Of a DNA stretch of 64,000 nt, positions 37,300-48,571 are shown piece by piece. The notes below the pieces were generated by a model, which saw nothing but the letters and a program-made list of their open reading frames with translations, was not told the DNA's origin and searched no databases. The translations under genes and the position numbers were made by a program. Source of the stretch: Aradus depressus. Its lineage: Eukaryota; Arthropoda; Insecta; Hemiptera; Aradidae. Positions within the stretch are counted from its first letter, which is position 1. Each line of letters opens with the position of its first letter. Location of the stretch: assembly GCA_963662175.1 (NCBI GenBank), contig OY759219.1:43950675-44014674 (forward strand), written 5' to 3'.

Positions 37300-39073
37300 T
37301 CTTGGTTACAGCCTTCTGTGGAGAGTAGGCTGGCCAAGATTATAGTGGGCTGCTCCAGAACATAGGCCTAGTCTTCCGTGGTAGTTATCTACCAAGGACC
37401 TTTAATAGGCTGCGACCCGAGGAACTCCCAGCTCCTCATGGATTTGGCTGTTTCGGATAAACCATGGTGCATTCAGAGACACACGAAGAATTTTGTTCTG
37501 AAATGTTTGTAGTCGTGTTGTGAGTGAAGGACTGGCGCCATGCCATATTGGACAGGCGTATGTTAACAATGGGAGAAGTAACGCTTTGTACAGGAGCAGT
37601 GTGCAAGAGTGTTTGAGGGGTGAGATGCGGTTAATGAGTGGATAGAGATGTTTTAGACGGTGCTTGGCTGAGTTTTGTGTTGTGAAGTTTCCATGTGAGC
37701 TGTGTGTCTAAGAATACACCAAGGTACCTCACAGCCTGATCTTTAGGGTTCCAGGGAATGGGAAGTCACTCAATCCGCAGCCTACTCTGGTTCTCTGTAA
37801 AAAATCGGGGAAGGGCAAACATCTTCACTTTTGTTTTACTGGCATTAAACTGAAGCTTCCATTCGCTCGAGCGAATCAGCTAAAGACGTGGTTGAGAGAA
37901 GTTTGACTGCTGTCTGAAGGTCTTCATGTTGACACATAGGTAGGGTGTTGTCTGTGTATAGTGCTAGAGTGATGTTACATGGCTCGGGGATGTCGCAGCA
38001 GTATAAGCTGAAGAGGAGGGGACTGAGGAAAGCTCCCTGTGGCACTCCCGCCAAAATACTACGCTTAGAGCTGAGGATGTTGTTAACCCGCTCTTGAAAC
38101 GTCCTGTTCTCCAAAAAGGAGTCAATGATCTTTTCCACTGTGGAGCCCATGTCTTCCTCAGCTTATAGCGGAGACCTTCATGCCACACCGAGTCGAACGC
38201 CGCAGCTAAATATATCTAGAAAGACGGTTATTGTAGCTTGCTATTGAGGTCCCCGAAATGTACAGTCGCGTCTCCTGTAAAGATGTTAAAGGTCTGTCTG
38301 TTATATTCTTAAGTTTGATCGTTGGTATGCCGAGACGATGTTGTTCTGTTGTTGGTGAATGTTAGTTGAATCCCAACAGCCTCCAGGAGCTCCAGGGATA
38401 AGCAGATGGGAGTGTTTTATTTTCTTCTTCACAAAGTAAAGTAAAAAGAAAGTTCCCCATCCTCAGGGTTCAGGAAAGTATAGTATTTTAAGTCATTTGT
38501 TTCGTAAAATTTGGTCAGTTTCCTAAAGTCTTCAGATGTCATAAGGGATATTTAAATTTTTTTGTGGCATTGTTTTGTTTCGAAGGGAGATGTGATACTT
38601 TTAATGTCTGTCAGTACTTTTTGAAAATCGTCAGCGCCACAAAGGAAAATTGTGGGGATTTTAATTGGTTTTTCGGTCTCTGGGGTGGATGCGTTAGTGT
38701 GTTGGCTTGAGATGAGTGCTGCGAGTGGTGCGAATGTGTTGTGCGTGGGTACAGTGAAATGGATAGCGTACCTGTTCCTCTTGGGCTGGGTGTGGCTGGC
38801 CTCCGGTGAGGGTTCTCCGCCCAGCTGCATGGCTGTCTCCGGGAGTGCTGGGAACTCCATGTCTTCTCATGGGGGGCAGGGTCTCTTCGGCTGGCTCACT
38901 AGTTGAGGTGAGTTCGACTGATCTGGGTTACCTGTCTTCTGGAGTTGTGCTTTGAGGCTATCTGCGTGTCCATTTTTCGTGTTGCCCGGTTTTTCAGTCG
39001 AGTGGACGTTGGGCTTCATTCTCACGCGTAACTTGGGAGAAAAATAAGTAATTTTGCTCAACTCTATGAGCAT
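37300..39073 (-). pseudogene. Decayed LINE (ORF1 start and RT pieces)
   Basis: 38860-38552 reads EFPALPETAMQLGGEPSPEA … PIKIPTIFLCGADDFQKVLT, the pre-PRE_C2HC part of a Jockey-type ORF1. 38150-37845 has RT: SILAGVPQGAFLSPLLFSLY and LALYTDNTLP, where the usual FADD is changed to YTDN. The thumb follows in broken frames (LTWKLHN near 37690, then AVRYLG). Endonuclease is missing between 38550 and 38200. Non-functional. Confidence 0.65.
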
Positions 39074-39640
39074 AAATAACTTTTCAAATAATAAAAAAGT
39101 AAATTTTTAAGAGACAATTTGTTTTCGTGTATAAACAAACAAAAATTCAAACAGCTGTTTTCACTAATTCCTAAAATGACAATAGTCTTTTCTTTGTAGC
39201 CACTCTTCTTTGGGCATTTCTAATTTAATTTAAAAAAAAAAAAAAGACAGTATCTTTCTTCTGGAGCTCACTCACAATTGTCCTTTTATCTCCTATATCA
39301 TACCATTCCTTATTGCATGCAATATATTGATGGCTACTTCATCAAAAAAATGTAATTTTCCATTTTCGTTGTGCCTCGCTTCATGTCTATTTACGTTGTG
39401 CCTCGCTTTATGTCTATTCCTACACTGATGTACACCGTATGGCGCGGCCGGCTTTTGTTGCCTCGACAGTCTTTTAATAAAAACGAAACTAGTACTCTTT
39501 ATATATTTTTAATCACATAATTAATTACTAATATCTTAAACAGCTGTTTTTATAAGAAAATCAACGTTTTGGTTCTTCTCTTCTTTAAAAAATTATAATT
39601 TTACAATATTTAATATTTATAATGTGTATACTTTTTGTAC
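39074..39640. other. Anonymous AT-rich stretch
   Basis: No open frame; a short direct repeat CGTTGTGCCTCGCTT…ATGTCTATT occurs twice at 39367-39419. Confidence 0.4.
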
Positions 39641-39644
39641 ATCA

Positions 39645-39944
39645 CAATAAGGACTTCAATTATGGGGTGGCGCTGATCCATCTAACATGAAGCGTATCCA
39701 GTCTTTCCAATCCAAAGTCTTGAGAACAATTGTCGATGCTCCTTTCTATTTTTCCAACCTTACCCTTCATAATGACTTGGAAAATCCTTTTGTTATTGAC
39801 CTCATCAAGTCCCGCTTCTCAAAATTCCACTCTAACTTTTCTTTCCATGTCAATCCAGTTGCTCAACTCTTGTCATACCATTCCCATCCAGATAACCCCC
39901 CTCGAAGACTGAAGCGGCGCTGGCCGAGAGACCTGCTACTGTAA
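39645..39944 (+). pseudogene. Jockey-clade LINE ORF2 C-terminal fragment
   Basis: MKRIQSFQSKVLRTIVDAPF, YFSNLTLHNDLENPFVIDLI, FHVNPVAQLLSYHSHPDNPP and RRLKRRWPRDLL match the C-terminal end of Jockey-clade ORF2 (which has no RNase H) by motif. Everything upstream is truncated. Orientation is opposite to the remnant at 37300-39073. Confidence 0.6.
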
Positions 39945-40479
39945 TTTAGCAAAACTATTTAGGGAGTGGCGGTGGTTACCAGCTTCTCTCCTCACGTAGT
40001 CCTCATGTCTTCAGCTCTCCTTTCCTTCTTGGTCTGCCTCCACTGCTGACCAGGGCATTGGCGAGGCGGAAAGGCGGGGGGAAATCATTCGCGGCCTCTT
40101 CTGCCTCCATTAAGTTGGAGAGAGGGAGATGACAAAGAATCAGGGTTTCGAGGACTTTATCTTTATTATTAATATTATTTAAATTTCATATTTACAATTG
40201 GTTTTGTATATATTATATTGTTTTATTTATTTATTATATATTCTTTTTTTTTAATAATTTTTTATACAAATATTCTTCAATTCTATTTATCATTCTTTTC
40301 TTCTTTCTTATTTTTATTCAATTTTGTTAACTGTACCATCAAATTTACTTATGGTGTATCACTGATCCTAAATATTCAAAATGAAAAATTGCTAAACTAC
40401 CTTTTACAAAACCACTAAAAACAATATAATATAAAATAAGTCTGTCTTTAAGTAACGTCTCAGAATACATAACGCGTGA
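39945..40479. other. LINE 3' UTR-like then anonymous AT-rich DNA
   Basis: 39945-40160 is GC-richer and probably the LINE 3' UTR. The rest is T-rich with no gene seen. Confidence 0.3.
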
Positions 40480-40554
40480 TCATGGCTACACCATCATGGC
40501 TACACCAACATGGCTACACCAACATGGCTACACCATCATGGCTACACCATCATA
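40480..40554 (+). repeat. 15-bp tandem repeat
   Basis: Five copies of CATGGCTACACCA(T/A)(C/A) in a row. Flanked by AT-rich sequence. Confidence 0.85.
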
Positions 40555-42225
40555 ACCTGAAAATACTATATATTTTTGGTTTCGTCTTTCCTTGTTACCA
40601 AATTATTTTTTGCTCTACTGACTGCTCTCTAGGTCCAAGAATCTCTCTTTCATTTTGTGGAACGTTTCTATAATATAGCTTCAATAGTTTCCCAAATATG
40701 TAATGTGAGAGGGGGGAGGAAGGCAGACAAACTTTTGTTAACAGGGTTTTGTAGACGATCTTCGACCTACGGTACCCTAGAAATCTGCATTCCTGTGCCG
40801 ACCGTGTTTTGGAATAAATATTATTTTCAGTAAAACTGCTCCCCAACTCTTCCCTGCAATAGCTCTCCATAAGTTACTACTATAAATAATTTTTTTTTTG
40901 TTTTCCCCCCATTTTCAGAGTTTTCACAAACTTTATCTCCGGTCCATGTTTTTTGTAAGTATTTAAATAAACAATATTCTATTTGTCTATTTAATATTAT
41001 TAGTTATTAACTTTTCTTTTAAAGTGAAAGTATTTTAAATCGCTATGCATCTCGAAACCGGAGCTCCAATTTCGTTTGTGACGCACAACGGGGAGAGGAA
41101 AACTCGGATACTGTAAGGTAATTTAGTTCGTGACGATCGTGCAACGAAAGTGATGCCCAACAAGGAAAGGGAAACATACACAAAGGGGAGGGAGGAGAAT
41201 ACTGCAAGCAGCGCAACGAGCTGCCGCTAGTATGGCGGCAGCTGCCGGTTCATTAATTCGTCACGTCACATGCAACGGTCACGAATAGAAAGAAATTGTC
41301 ATTGAAAAAAACGCCAAGGCGATCGTGACAGTCACACCACCAGTCCACCGTGTTGTGGGAAAATAGGTGGCTACGGCCAGTCGTAGGAATCCGCCACTCG
41401 CCGGGGCGATCGGTTGGGTCCTCTAACCTACCTAATTGGCGCTTCCTGAGAGAGCTCGGGGAACGGGGCATGTATAATTGGATTTTATGGCTGAGTTGCG
41501 CCGGGGATGGTCTCAGATGGACCATGGCACTCAGCGACCATCCCTGGCGTAAGGTATTAATGCCTATTAGATAGATATTGGGGAAGCTGCTCGAGCCACA
41601 TGTGGCACCAGGTAAGGCACCCTTGTGGCCACCGATGTGTGGCACCTTGTCTCCCCCACCCCTTGTGGCTCCCCTATGAGGCTCCCACTGCGCACGCCCT
41701 ATGAGGCTCCCACGCGTTCGAGACGAACAATCCTAAGAAGGGGATATTGATGTGAACATGTGTTCATGAAAATCATATTGAATTGATTTTTTCGAGATTT
41801 TGTCTGGTTACATTTTGACTGTCTAAGAATGAAATGTTTTGATCTAATTTTATTGGTTTCTAATATGTTTCTTGACGCTGCCAAGCGCTAACACGCAACA
41901 ATATGTTAGTAAAATAAACAAAACCTAATTTCATAATATAAAATTGCTTTCTTTAATGTTATAAAATAATTATTCTAATTCAATCAGCGATACATTCTAA
42001 TGCACCTTTCAATTATGAACAAAATAAACCTCATAAACAATAAATTAGTAAATTTAAGTCTTAATGCTAGCAAACAAAAGGTTTCACTTCTAACGTGCGG
42101 GCGGATTCTGTGAACACCTGGTTTCTTGAATAATAGTTCTACTTCCCTCGAAAAAAAAAAAAAATAAAAAAAAAATATATATATTCTGCTTCAATAACTA
42201 ATATTTCATACGTTTTTATTTACAG
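40555..42225. other. Anonymous region, possible host intron
   Basis: No mobile element recognised. The stretch 41070-41720 is GC-richer and carries GACGCACAACGGGGAGAGG-type and TGTGGCACC/CTTGTGGC repeats. A 36-bp candidate exon (40919-40954) is noted separately. The longest frame, minus 41645-41253, lacks recognisable features and I do not call it. Confidence 0.3.
40919..40954 (+). other. Weak candidate micro-exon
   Basis: Strong acceptor-like TTTTCCCCCCATTTTCAG before and GTAAGT after 36 bases (SFHKLYLRSMFF in one frame). Splice-like signals are good, but the piece is too short to judge coding potential. Confidence 0.15.
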
Positions 42226-42328
42226 TTAACCTTAACCAACAATATCATCTGGGAGTGTCTACCAAAGTCACTGAGCAGCAAAGGGGTGGCCGTAGTGAAG
42301 TCCTTCGTCGAACAGCATTGTCAATACA
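42226..42328 (+). other. Candidate host exon (103 bp)
   Basis: Acceptor-like CGTTTTTATTTACAG before, GTAAGC donor after. Two frames are open: NLNQQYHLGVSTKVTEQQRG… (leaves two bases) and LTLTNNIIWECLPKSLSSKG… (leaves one). Only the first joins in phase to the next candidate exon. No homology recognised. Confidence 0.3.
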
Positions 42329-42391
42329 GTAAGCCAACATATTTTTAATAACATATTTTTTTCAATTTAAATATTTATTTGCAATCTACAG

Positions 42392-42578
42392 GCTTGGCGT
42401 AATTCCCTATCCCAGATTTTTTTGTTTTACTCCAAGAATTTTAAGTTACTCCACCGCTTACATTGTGTCCCAACTGAAGAGGCCACTGCAGGAGTGGCAG
42501 ACTACGGGTGGTCGCAGCGCTGTGGTGGAGGCCGAAACTATCGCGGTGACGGCGCAGTGCGAATGTGGGCGGGAGGTG
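42392..42578 (+). other. Candidate host exon (187 bp)
   Basis: Acceptor-like TTTGCAATCTACAG before, GAG|GTGAGC donor after. The frame in phase with the previous candidate reads LGVIPYPRFFCFTPRIL…, then VSQLKRPLQEWQTTGGRSAV and VEAETIAVTAQCECGRE. The 3' half is GC-rich and unlike the AT-rich flanks. The other open frame is not in phase. Protein unrecognised; also possible as a fragment of an unknown transposon. Confidence 0.33.
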
Positions 42579-42884
42579 AGCGCTTTCTCGACCCAGGACC
42601 ATCCACGTCAAACTATCCTTCTCGCGTTATGAGTTTTTTTGTTTGTTTTTTGCCTCTGGTAAAAGTTAATTGAAAAAACAAACAAAGTTCCTACACATTC
42701 TGTCAGTTTGAAGGGCTGGGTCAAGTCCAGGTTCCATATGATCATGTCACTCACCTTATAGCCACAACAACCATGGTCGGTAATAGAAATATTAGGATTT
42801 ACGACCCTCCTACGTAGCTATAAATGTGGGACACCGAAGAGCTGGGTCAGGTCCAGGTTCTCTCTGATCTGCTGTGGTGATGTT
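42579..42884. other. Anonymous stretch
   Basis: Contains two copies of GCTGGGTCA(A/G)GTCCAGGTTC (42713-42733, 42842-42862). No gene. Confidence 0.35.
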
Positions 42885-43032
42885 GGTGGATGTGGGGTGA
42901 TGTTGGTGGAAGGATGAAATAATGAGGGAGTTGTGCTTGTAAAATAATTAATTGTGTAATTATTATTTTCCAGTGTCATCACTGTAAGTACGATTTATAT
43001 TTAAAAATGGCTACTATATAATAAATATATAC
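42885..43032 (-). repeat. Repeat R, left flank of A2
   Basis: Reverse complement of 63514-63660, about 90% alike over ~145 bp, including ATTTCATCCTTCCACCAACA and AAATCGTACTTACAGTGA. A 45-bp part recurs in the opposite direction on the other side of A2 (48572-48618). R therefore brackets the A2 insertion as an inverted pair. Confidence 0.75.
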
Positions 43033-43038
43033 ATATAT

Positions 43039-43534
43039 TGCAACACCTCCCCTCTCGTGTGAGTGCAAATCACGTAATTAATAAAAATATACAATTAATA
43101 TCGAAAAAAAATTATTAAAATTGAAAATTTTTATATCGCGACTTTAATAAAACCAATGCCTGGATAGCTAAGTGCACTCCCACGAGAAGGACGGTTTCAA
43201 GTTCCTAACGGTTAATTGACATCAGTAATTAATAATAATCAATTACTGCCGTCAACCAGAAGAAGCATGGGAGGGGGAAATGGAATGAACCAACTCTAGA
43301 AAGTTAACATATTTATTAATTAAAAGAACATTAAATATTTACAACAGAAAATAAAATAATAGAATAAGATTTGGCCATATGTCTGAAGGACTTTATAACT
43401 CAATTACGAGGTACCTCGATATGATATCCATGGCGAATGACGGCGTGATCATCCTTTCTGGACTTCCCGTAGAAATCATCTAATCCCATAGTCCCTGAAG
43501 ATCTGCGTAGTTTCGAGGGCACATCAGAAGTTAA
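43039..43534 (-). repeat. 3' LTR of A2, truncated
   Basis: TGCAACACCTCCCCTCTCGT… matches 47383-47878 with only a few differences, then diverges abruptly after ATCAGAAGTTA. About 690 bp of LTR are missing on the side facing the internal region, so a deletion removed the sense-start of this LTR and probably the polypurine tract. Confidence 0.8.
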
Positions 43535-44419
43535 TGTGACATTTTCAATAGATACACACGGTCGGATACAAATATTAGTCATAAATACGAAAAAAAATTT
43601 TGAAGAGATAATTTAGAATATTCCAAATACAAAAATACAAATACAGTTGGGATATATTTATCAAATATGATCATTCACGAATGTGTGTGCCATCACCCCG
43701 GTGTCAACCTAGTCAGATCCGCGCCTCCTAATCAAATTTAAATACGTAGGTAAATTCCCTTGGATTGCCAGTCCATATCTCATCTGCCCCGTCCTACAAT
43801 TATATTAAATTAAATGACACAACTAACCTAAATTAACTTATCCCAAACTATCAATATAAAAACAATTTCTAATACTATATAAAAAAAAAACATCCTATTA
43901 CTAAAAAAATAAAAACTATCCTAACTTAAAATCTAGAAAAAAAAATAAAACTACTCTAACTTAATTATCTAAAATTACTATTTACAACCTGGCGATTCAC
44001 TTGGAATCTTTGAGCTCGACTAAGGGGGGTATGCTCGATGTTAAGCCCCAGGGGAGTGCCAGAAAGTCCCCGTCTGCCTTGTCCTATTTTAAAAAAAATA
44101 ACTAAATAATAAATCCCGTGTCCCCAATAAATGTGTATGTGAAATTCTTTGTGTATTGTTGTATAATGAGGTGTTGGCCGTTAGTGTAAAATAATAAATA
44201 ATTCCCAAATAATAAAGAATAGTGTCTGTTTTATGTGTGTGTGACTTTGTCTAACTGTTCCTGGGATAGTTGGGGATGGACACCCATAGAGACGTCACAC
44301 ATCTCTTCCCTGACTCTAGGGCCGCGATCTCGTCTGCAATAATCGCCCCCCTAACTCGGCTGAAGTAAGATCCTTAATCTCAAAAAGTGCCCTAGCGGTA
44401 CTTTAGCCTGCTTGTACAT
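43535..44419 (-). other. A2 noncoding 3' region
   Basis: AT-rich DNA between the truncated LTR and the last coding frame. Shares the ACCTGGCG…CGACTAAGGGGG block with A1. No frame of note. Confidence 0.4.
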
Positions 44420-45397
44420 CTATCCGCTAATATACGGCTTCTGTAAGATCCTATAAAATATCCCTCCTACTACGTCGCTGCCGAGATGTCCGAAAATAGA
44501 TGTTTGAGGACCCTTCCTCTCTAAAATCTGGTAAGGTCCTTCCCAGAATAGTAATAGTAATAGCTTGGATATTTCCCTCTTACCGGTGGGTATCCGCAGA
44601 GATTGTACTAACACCTGATCGCCAATTTCTAACGTAGTCTGTTGGTGTCGTACCTCAAAGTTCTGTTTCTGTCTTTCGGGCTGTTTTTCTGTAAATTTGT
44701 AAGTCTGTTGTTGTAGTCCCGAAATGTCAGTTATCCTATCGTCTTTGATGAAGTTCACCTGCGGATGTTCTTCACAAGTGGGGTTGCCATTAGTCGGGTA
44801 GCGGATTATGTGGTCATTGTCTGTCAGTATGTCTGTTATTTCGTCCTCATTTCTAAGTAGGTCAGAAAACTCCTGCATCAGGGATGATATTCTGACGTCG
44901 TCTAGGGAAGTTATGTTTTCGTCATTGCCTGTAGGTCTGTCTGTGATTTCGTCCTCTTCTATGATTGATGAATCGTCTGGGGCGGTCATAGTATTGTCGG
45001 GGTATGTCTGTTCGTCGATAGGCTCTTTCTCCTTAGTAGTGATTGGTAAAGATGTCTTTTCTATTGATTCTACGTTAATTGGTGATCTGATATCAAAAAA
45101 TTTGTACTCGTAACCTAATCCTTGAAGTGGTCTTCTCGTGCTGATAACAACTGGTTCCAAACGTCCATTTCCGTGTCTTCCTAAACCGCTACCTTCTTGG
45201 TACCCCTGTAGCTTCATCAATGTCAGTCCGTTGTTACAGTCTGTCTTTATCTTTACAGGAGTGGGACATCCATTGTCAATGTTAGTATGTAGGTCAATGT
45301 CCCCTGTCAATCTCGTCATCATCTCTGTACCAAGCAAACTGCGTATGTCCCCCTTGAATTTAAATTTACCTCCCTCCTTGTCTTTAAGTGTATTCAT
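44420..45397 (-). CDS. G-patch / RT-start / integrase-tail protein (A2)
   Basis: 325 open residues. Near residue 60: GLTLMKLQGYQEGSGLGRHG followed by NGRLEP, a G-patch with the GxGLG core. Residues about 165-190: RISSLMQEFSDLLRNEDEIT, like the pre-RT segment. Residues 235-325: QPERQKQNFEVRHQQTTLEI, QVLVQSLRIP and FWEGPYQILERKGPQT, the integrase end with GPY/F. An extra LLL in LLLLLFWEGP suggests a small in-frame expansion. Reads in the -1 frame relative to Gag; in that frame the ORF is open upstream to the Gag stop (KLSRRSGMNTLKDKEGG). The order of the three pieces is identical to A1. Confidence 0.72.
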   Translation of the reverse strand: MNTLKDKEGGKFKFKGDIRSLLGTEMMTRLTGDIDLHTNIDNGCPTPVKIKTDCNNGLTLMKLQGYQEGSGLGRHGNGRLEPVVISTRRPLQGLGYEYKFFDIRSPINVESIEKTSLPITTKEKEPIDEQTYPDNTMTAPDDSSIIEEDEITDRPTGNDENITSLDDVRISSLMQEFSDLLRNEDEITDILTDNDHIIRYPTNGNPTCEEHPQVNFIKDDRITDISGLQQQTYKFTEKQPERQKQNFEVRHQQTTLEIGDQVLVQSLRIPTGKREISKLLLLLFWEGPYQILERKGPQTSIFGHLGSDVVGGIFYRILQKPYISG

Positions 45398-45411
45398 CCC
45401 ACTCCTGCGAC

Positions 45412-46941
45412 TTAGTTTTTCATCAAGTGGTCAACAATTGGTTTCAGGTTGTTAGCCAACTCTCCAAGGGATTGCTTTATTTCTTTCATATCGGTATTGA
45501 CATTGTTGTCGGTCACTATCTTCATGTTTCTTACGTTAGGTTTCGACTGGTTATCCCTATAATTAGGTGGTCGATTATAATTCTGATTTGAGTCATAGTA
45601 ATTACGTGGCCGATCGTAATTTGGATTTGACTCGCGGGAAGGGCCTCGGCTAAATTGATTCCCTCTCTCTTGATTGTAGTGAGAGGTTCCCCGTGCATTC
45701 CCAGAATTGTAACGAGGTGGGTCTTGTCTGGGAGAGTTACCGTTTCTCGGAAAATTATCTGGTCGGTACTGTCTTCCCCCGCCTCTCCAAGGACTATCCT
45801 TTAATTTACAATCACGTCTAATTATGTTAGTTCCTATCCTAATTATCTGCTCATGTAATCTCTCAATAGAGATTATTCCCTGGATCCTAACGGAATTTTC
45901 GACCGTCTCTCCATAATGTTTGATTAATAATTCACATACGTAGCCTTCCGGAATTTTATATGTACTATCCTGGAGTCGTGATACTAAATTTGAAAAGTGT
46001 TCGCTGGGTGTTTTATCCATATGATCGGCATAGCCTTGGGTATCAAGTTCCCTACGGACTATAACGTCATATTTCTCCCCGCAGAACCTATCTTTGAATG
46101 CATTGACGAATTCATCAAAAGAGCGGATGCTTCCTGACTTTACAAGGAACCAATCCAAACTCTCGCCCTTTAAATGTGACTTTATGAATTCGTTCAGATT
46201 ATAAAATTCTCCAATGTGACTATATGCAATTTCTAAATTTGATATAAAATGGTTGGGTAAATCCAACACGTTGTTACGGAACGTTACCTTATTACGTTCG
46301 TAATTTTTTATATAAGTATTTTGGAAAGTGACGTTGCTAGGCTGTTCGCGAGCAAAGGTCTGACTTGTATGCCAATCCCTATGTTCTTCAGGGATGGTGA
46401 ACGTCACTTGGTCATAATGTTTTGGGGTTGAGACCTGAGTTTGACCCGAAACAGTACCCACTCTCTTCGAGATATCGGCGAATCTCTTCTCACAATCGGT
46501 ACGAAAAAGATTTTGGTTCGAATTTATTTCTTCGACCTCCTTATCTAGACGTTGTGTTTCTGACATGATCCTACCTGTCATTTCATGATAACAGACATCT
46601 ACCATGTCCCTAACTTCAGAAACATGTTTGTCATATCTCCCTTCTAAATTGTCCTGCCTAGTTTTCAATTATCCGGATTCAGATCGTAGAGTACCCATAT
46701 CGCGATTAATGGATTCGATATTATTTGCCATTGCCGAAATTTGTTCCTTTATCTCCGAAGTCTGTTCCTGCATGTCCGCTTTTAAATCCTTTCCCAAGTT
46801 TCCCATCTGTTCCTGCATGGCCTTAAGCATCGCCTCTAGGTCAAATTTAGGCCTTTCTACCGGGGACTCCGTGGGAGTGCAAATGGTTTTCCCAAACCGT
46901 GTCTGTATAGGCTCTACGTCTGACTTCCCCTTCCCCTCCAT
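45412..46941 (-). pseudogene. gag: Gag of family A (A2), one in-frame stop
   Basis: About 509 codons, interrupted by TAA at 46669-46671. N-terminal: a short basic start (MEGKGKSDVEPIQTRFGKTI), a coiled coil (MQEQMGNLGKDLKADMQEQT…), then a capsid-like core (HFISNLEIAYSHIGEFYNLN, GESLDWFLVKSGSIRSFDEF, AFKDRFCGEKYDVIVRREL) and the family signature ENSVRIQGIISIERLHEQII. The C-terminus is Arg/Asn/Pro-rich (RPRNYYDSNQNYNRPPNYRD) with no CCHC knuckle. Ends ATG AAA AAC TAA, with the next ORF in the -1 frame. Confidence 0.7.
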
Positions 46942-47360
46942 TCTGATAAATGAAAAATATCAAAGAAGAAATGAATGAATCAAACGAATATAATACGAGG
47001 TATGGTGCTAACCTAAATTGCTATGGTGGCCTATCGGATGGCATCACAATATACTTAACAATAGTTATAATATGTAAAACAAATGAAAATAAATACTTAC
47101 TACACAAGAAAAATTTTAAAATGTCGAAAAAATTAAATATCAATTTCAATAAATGATGTCATTCACATTCCTTAATCCCACCCATCCTTCTTCAGTTTTG
47201 ATTCTAAATTACCGACTTTAATAGAAAATATAACATTTTAGCTTAATAAGCTTGAATCTACGTTAAAAAGAAAAAAAAATTAATAATTAATTAATTAATT
47301 AGGGACCGATTAGTGGGGTTCAGTAATTATACTAATTAGCATAATTAATAAACAAATCAA
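46942..47360 (-). other. A2 5' leader
   Basis: AT-rich untranslated leader; 47283-47360 is shared with A1 (3320-3394). No open frame of interest. Confidence 0.5.
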
Positions 47361-47380
47361 GTCCCTGTCTACGGGCGCCA
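47361..47380 (-). promoter_or_regulatory. Primer-binding site, tRNA-Lys-like but altered (A2)
   Basis: GTCCCTGTCTACGGGCGCCA on the plus strand. Compared with the exact tRNA-Lys complement in A1, it has two extra bases in the middle; the GGGCGCCA end that starts priming is intact. Confidence 0.65.
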
Positions 47381-47382
47381 AT

Positions 47383-48565
47383 TGCAACACCTCCCCTCTC
47401 GTGTGAGTGCAAATCACGTAATTAATAAAAATATACAATTAATATCGAAAAAAAATTATTAAAATTGAAAATTTTTATATCGCGACTTTAATAAAACCAA
47501 TGCCTGGATAGCTAAGTGCACTCCCACGAGAAGGACGGTTACAAGTTCCTAACGGTTAATTGACATCAGTAATTAATAATAATCAATTACTGCCGTCAAC
47601 CAGAAGAAGCATGGGAGGGGGAAATGGAATGAACCAACTCTAGAAAGTTAACATATTTATTAATTAAAAGAACATTAAATATTTACAACAGAAAATAAAA
47701 TAATAGAATAAGATTTGGCCATATGTCTGAAGGACTTTATAACTCAATTACGAGGTACCTCGATATGATATCCATGGCGAATGACGGCGTAATTATCCTT
47801 TCTGGACTTCCCGTAGAAATCATCTAATCCCATAGTCCCTGAAGATCTGCGTAGTTTCGAGGGCACATCAGAAGTTACACCCCCACTGACTTTGCACCGT
47901 CCGAAATCAAAGTGTGTCTCTCCGACTAATTCACATATTCAAACTGATATTAAAAAGATAGAAGATACGTGGAGCTAGACTGAGATATGGACACAGAGAA
48001 AGTACTTTCACATATTCAAACTGATATTACTTATAGAAAAGATGCGTGGTGATCACCCAAGACATGAACGAGGAGATAGTAATTTCACATCTTCAAACTC
48101 AACTGTACAATATAAAAAGAACGTGGTGACCAGCCAAGACATGAATGAAGACTGTCCAAAACGGGGAGTGGCTTCCGATATCCGACCGTGGTAGGGGACG
48201 GATCCCGAGGTCTGATTGGCTGTGGATCTCCGCCCATTTTATTTCTAGCCAATCAGGTCATCGATTGCATCATCCTGTTATACTTAATCAGAGTGTGGGT
48301 AGACCATCGACTATCCTACTGTTCCTTATACACCGGATGTAGACAATTATCTTGGCTTCCTCTCCATTGTGTCTTTATAATTCTTTATTTTCGCTCCCAG
48401 CGAATCACGATTCCCTCGCAGACATCGCTGGTTTCTAGCATGCTCTTCCAAATGCAATTCTCTTTAATTTCATACCCCCATACTTTGCTCCTAGCGATCG
48501 CGATCCTCTCGCAAACATCGCTAGTTCTGAGCCTTATCTATTGTCTATAGGGTAGACATGCTACA
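47383..48565 (-). repeat. 5' LTR of A2 (1183 bp)
   Basis: TGCAACACC…GACATGCTACA, TG…CA, next to the PBS and followed by ATATAT. Contains three ~77-bp tandem units (TTCACATATTCAAACTGATA at 47930 and 48007, a variant at 48083). Two GCTCCTAGCGATCGCGAT-type units (48391, 48485) match the ones in the solo LTR. These lie on the sense-upstream side, where promoter and enhancer would be. Confidence 0.82.
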
Positions 48566-48571
48566 ATATAT

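Larger units (their letters stand above)
43039..48565 (-). mobile_element. Family A LTR retrotransposon, copy A2 (polymerase-less)
   Basis: Minus-strand element with a 5' LTR at 47383-48565, a shortened 3' LTR at 43039-43534, ATATAT at both outer borders, a PBS, a near-complete Gag (46941-45412) and a G-patch/RT-start/integrase-tail protein (45397-44420). No RT catalytic motif, RNase H or integrase core. Better preserved than A1 and therefore the reference copy for the family in this window. Confidence 0.8.

Noticed and set aside
41253..41645. 130-codon minus frame in the GC-richer stretch
   Set aside because: Low-information composition, no domain, no splice or promoter context.
43400..43582. 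Frame inside the A2 LTR (also in the 47383 LTR) that looks coding
   Set aside because: The related block in the solo LTR and at 63010-63180 is conserved in DNA, but the open frame is a different one, so conservation is not at protein level.
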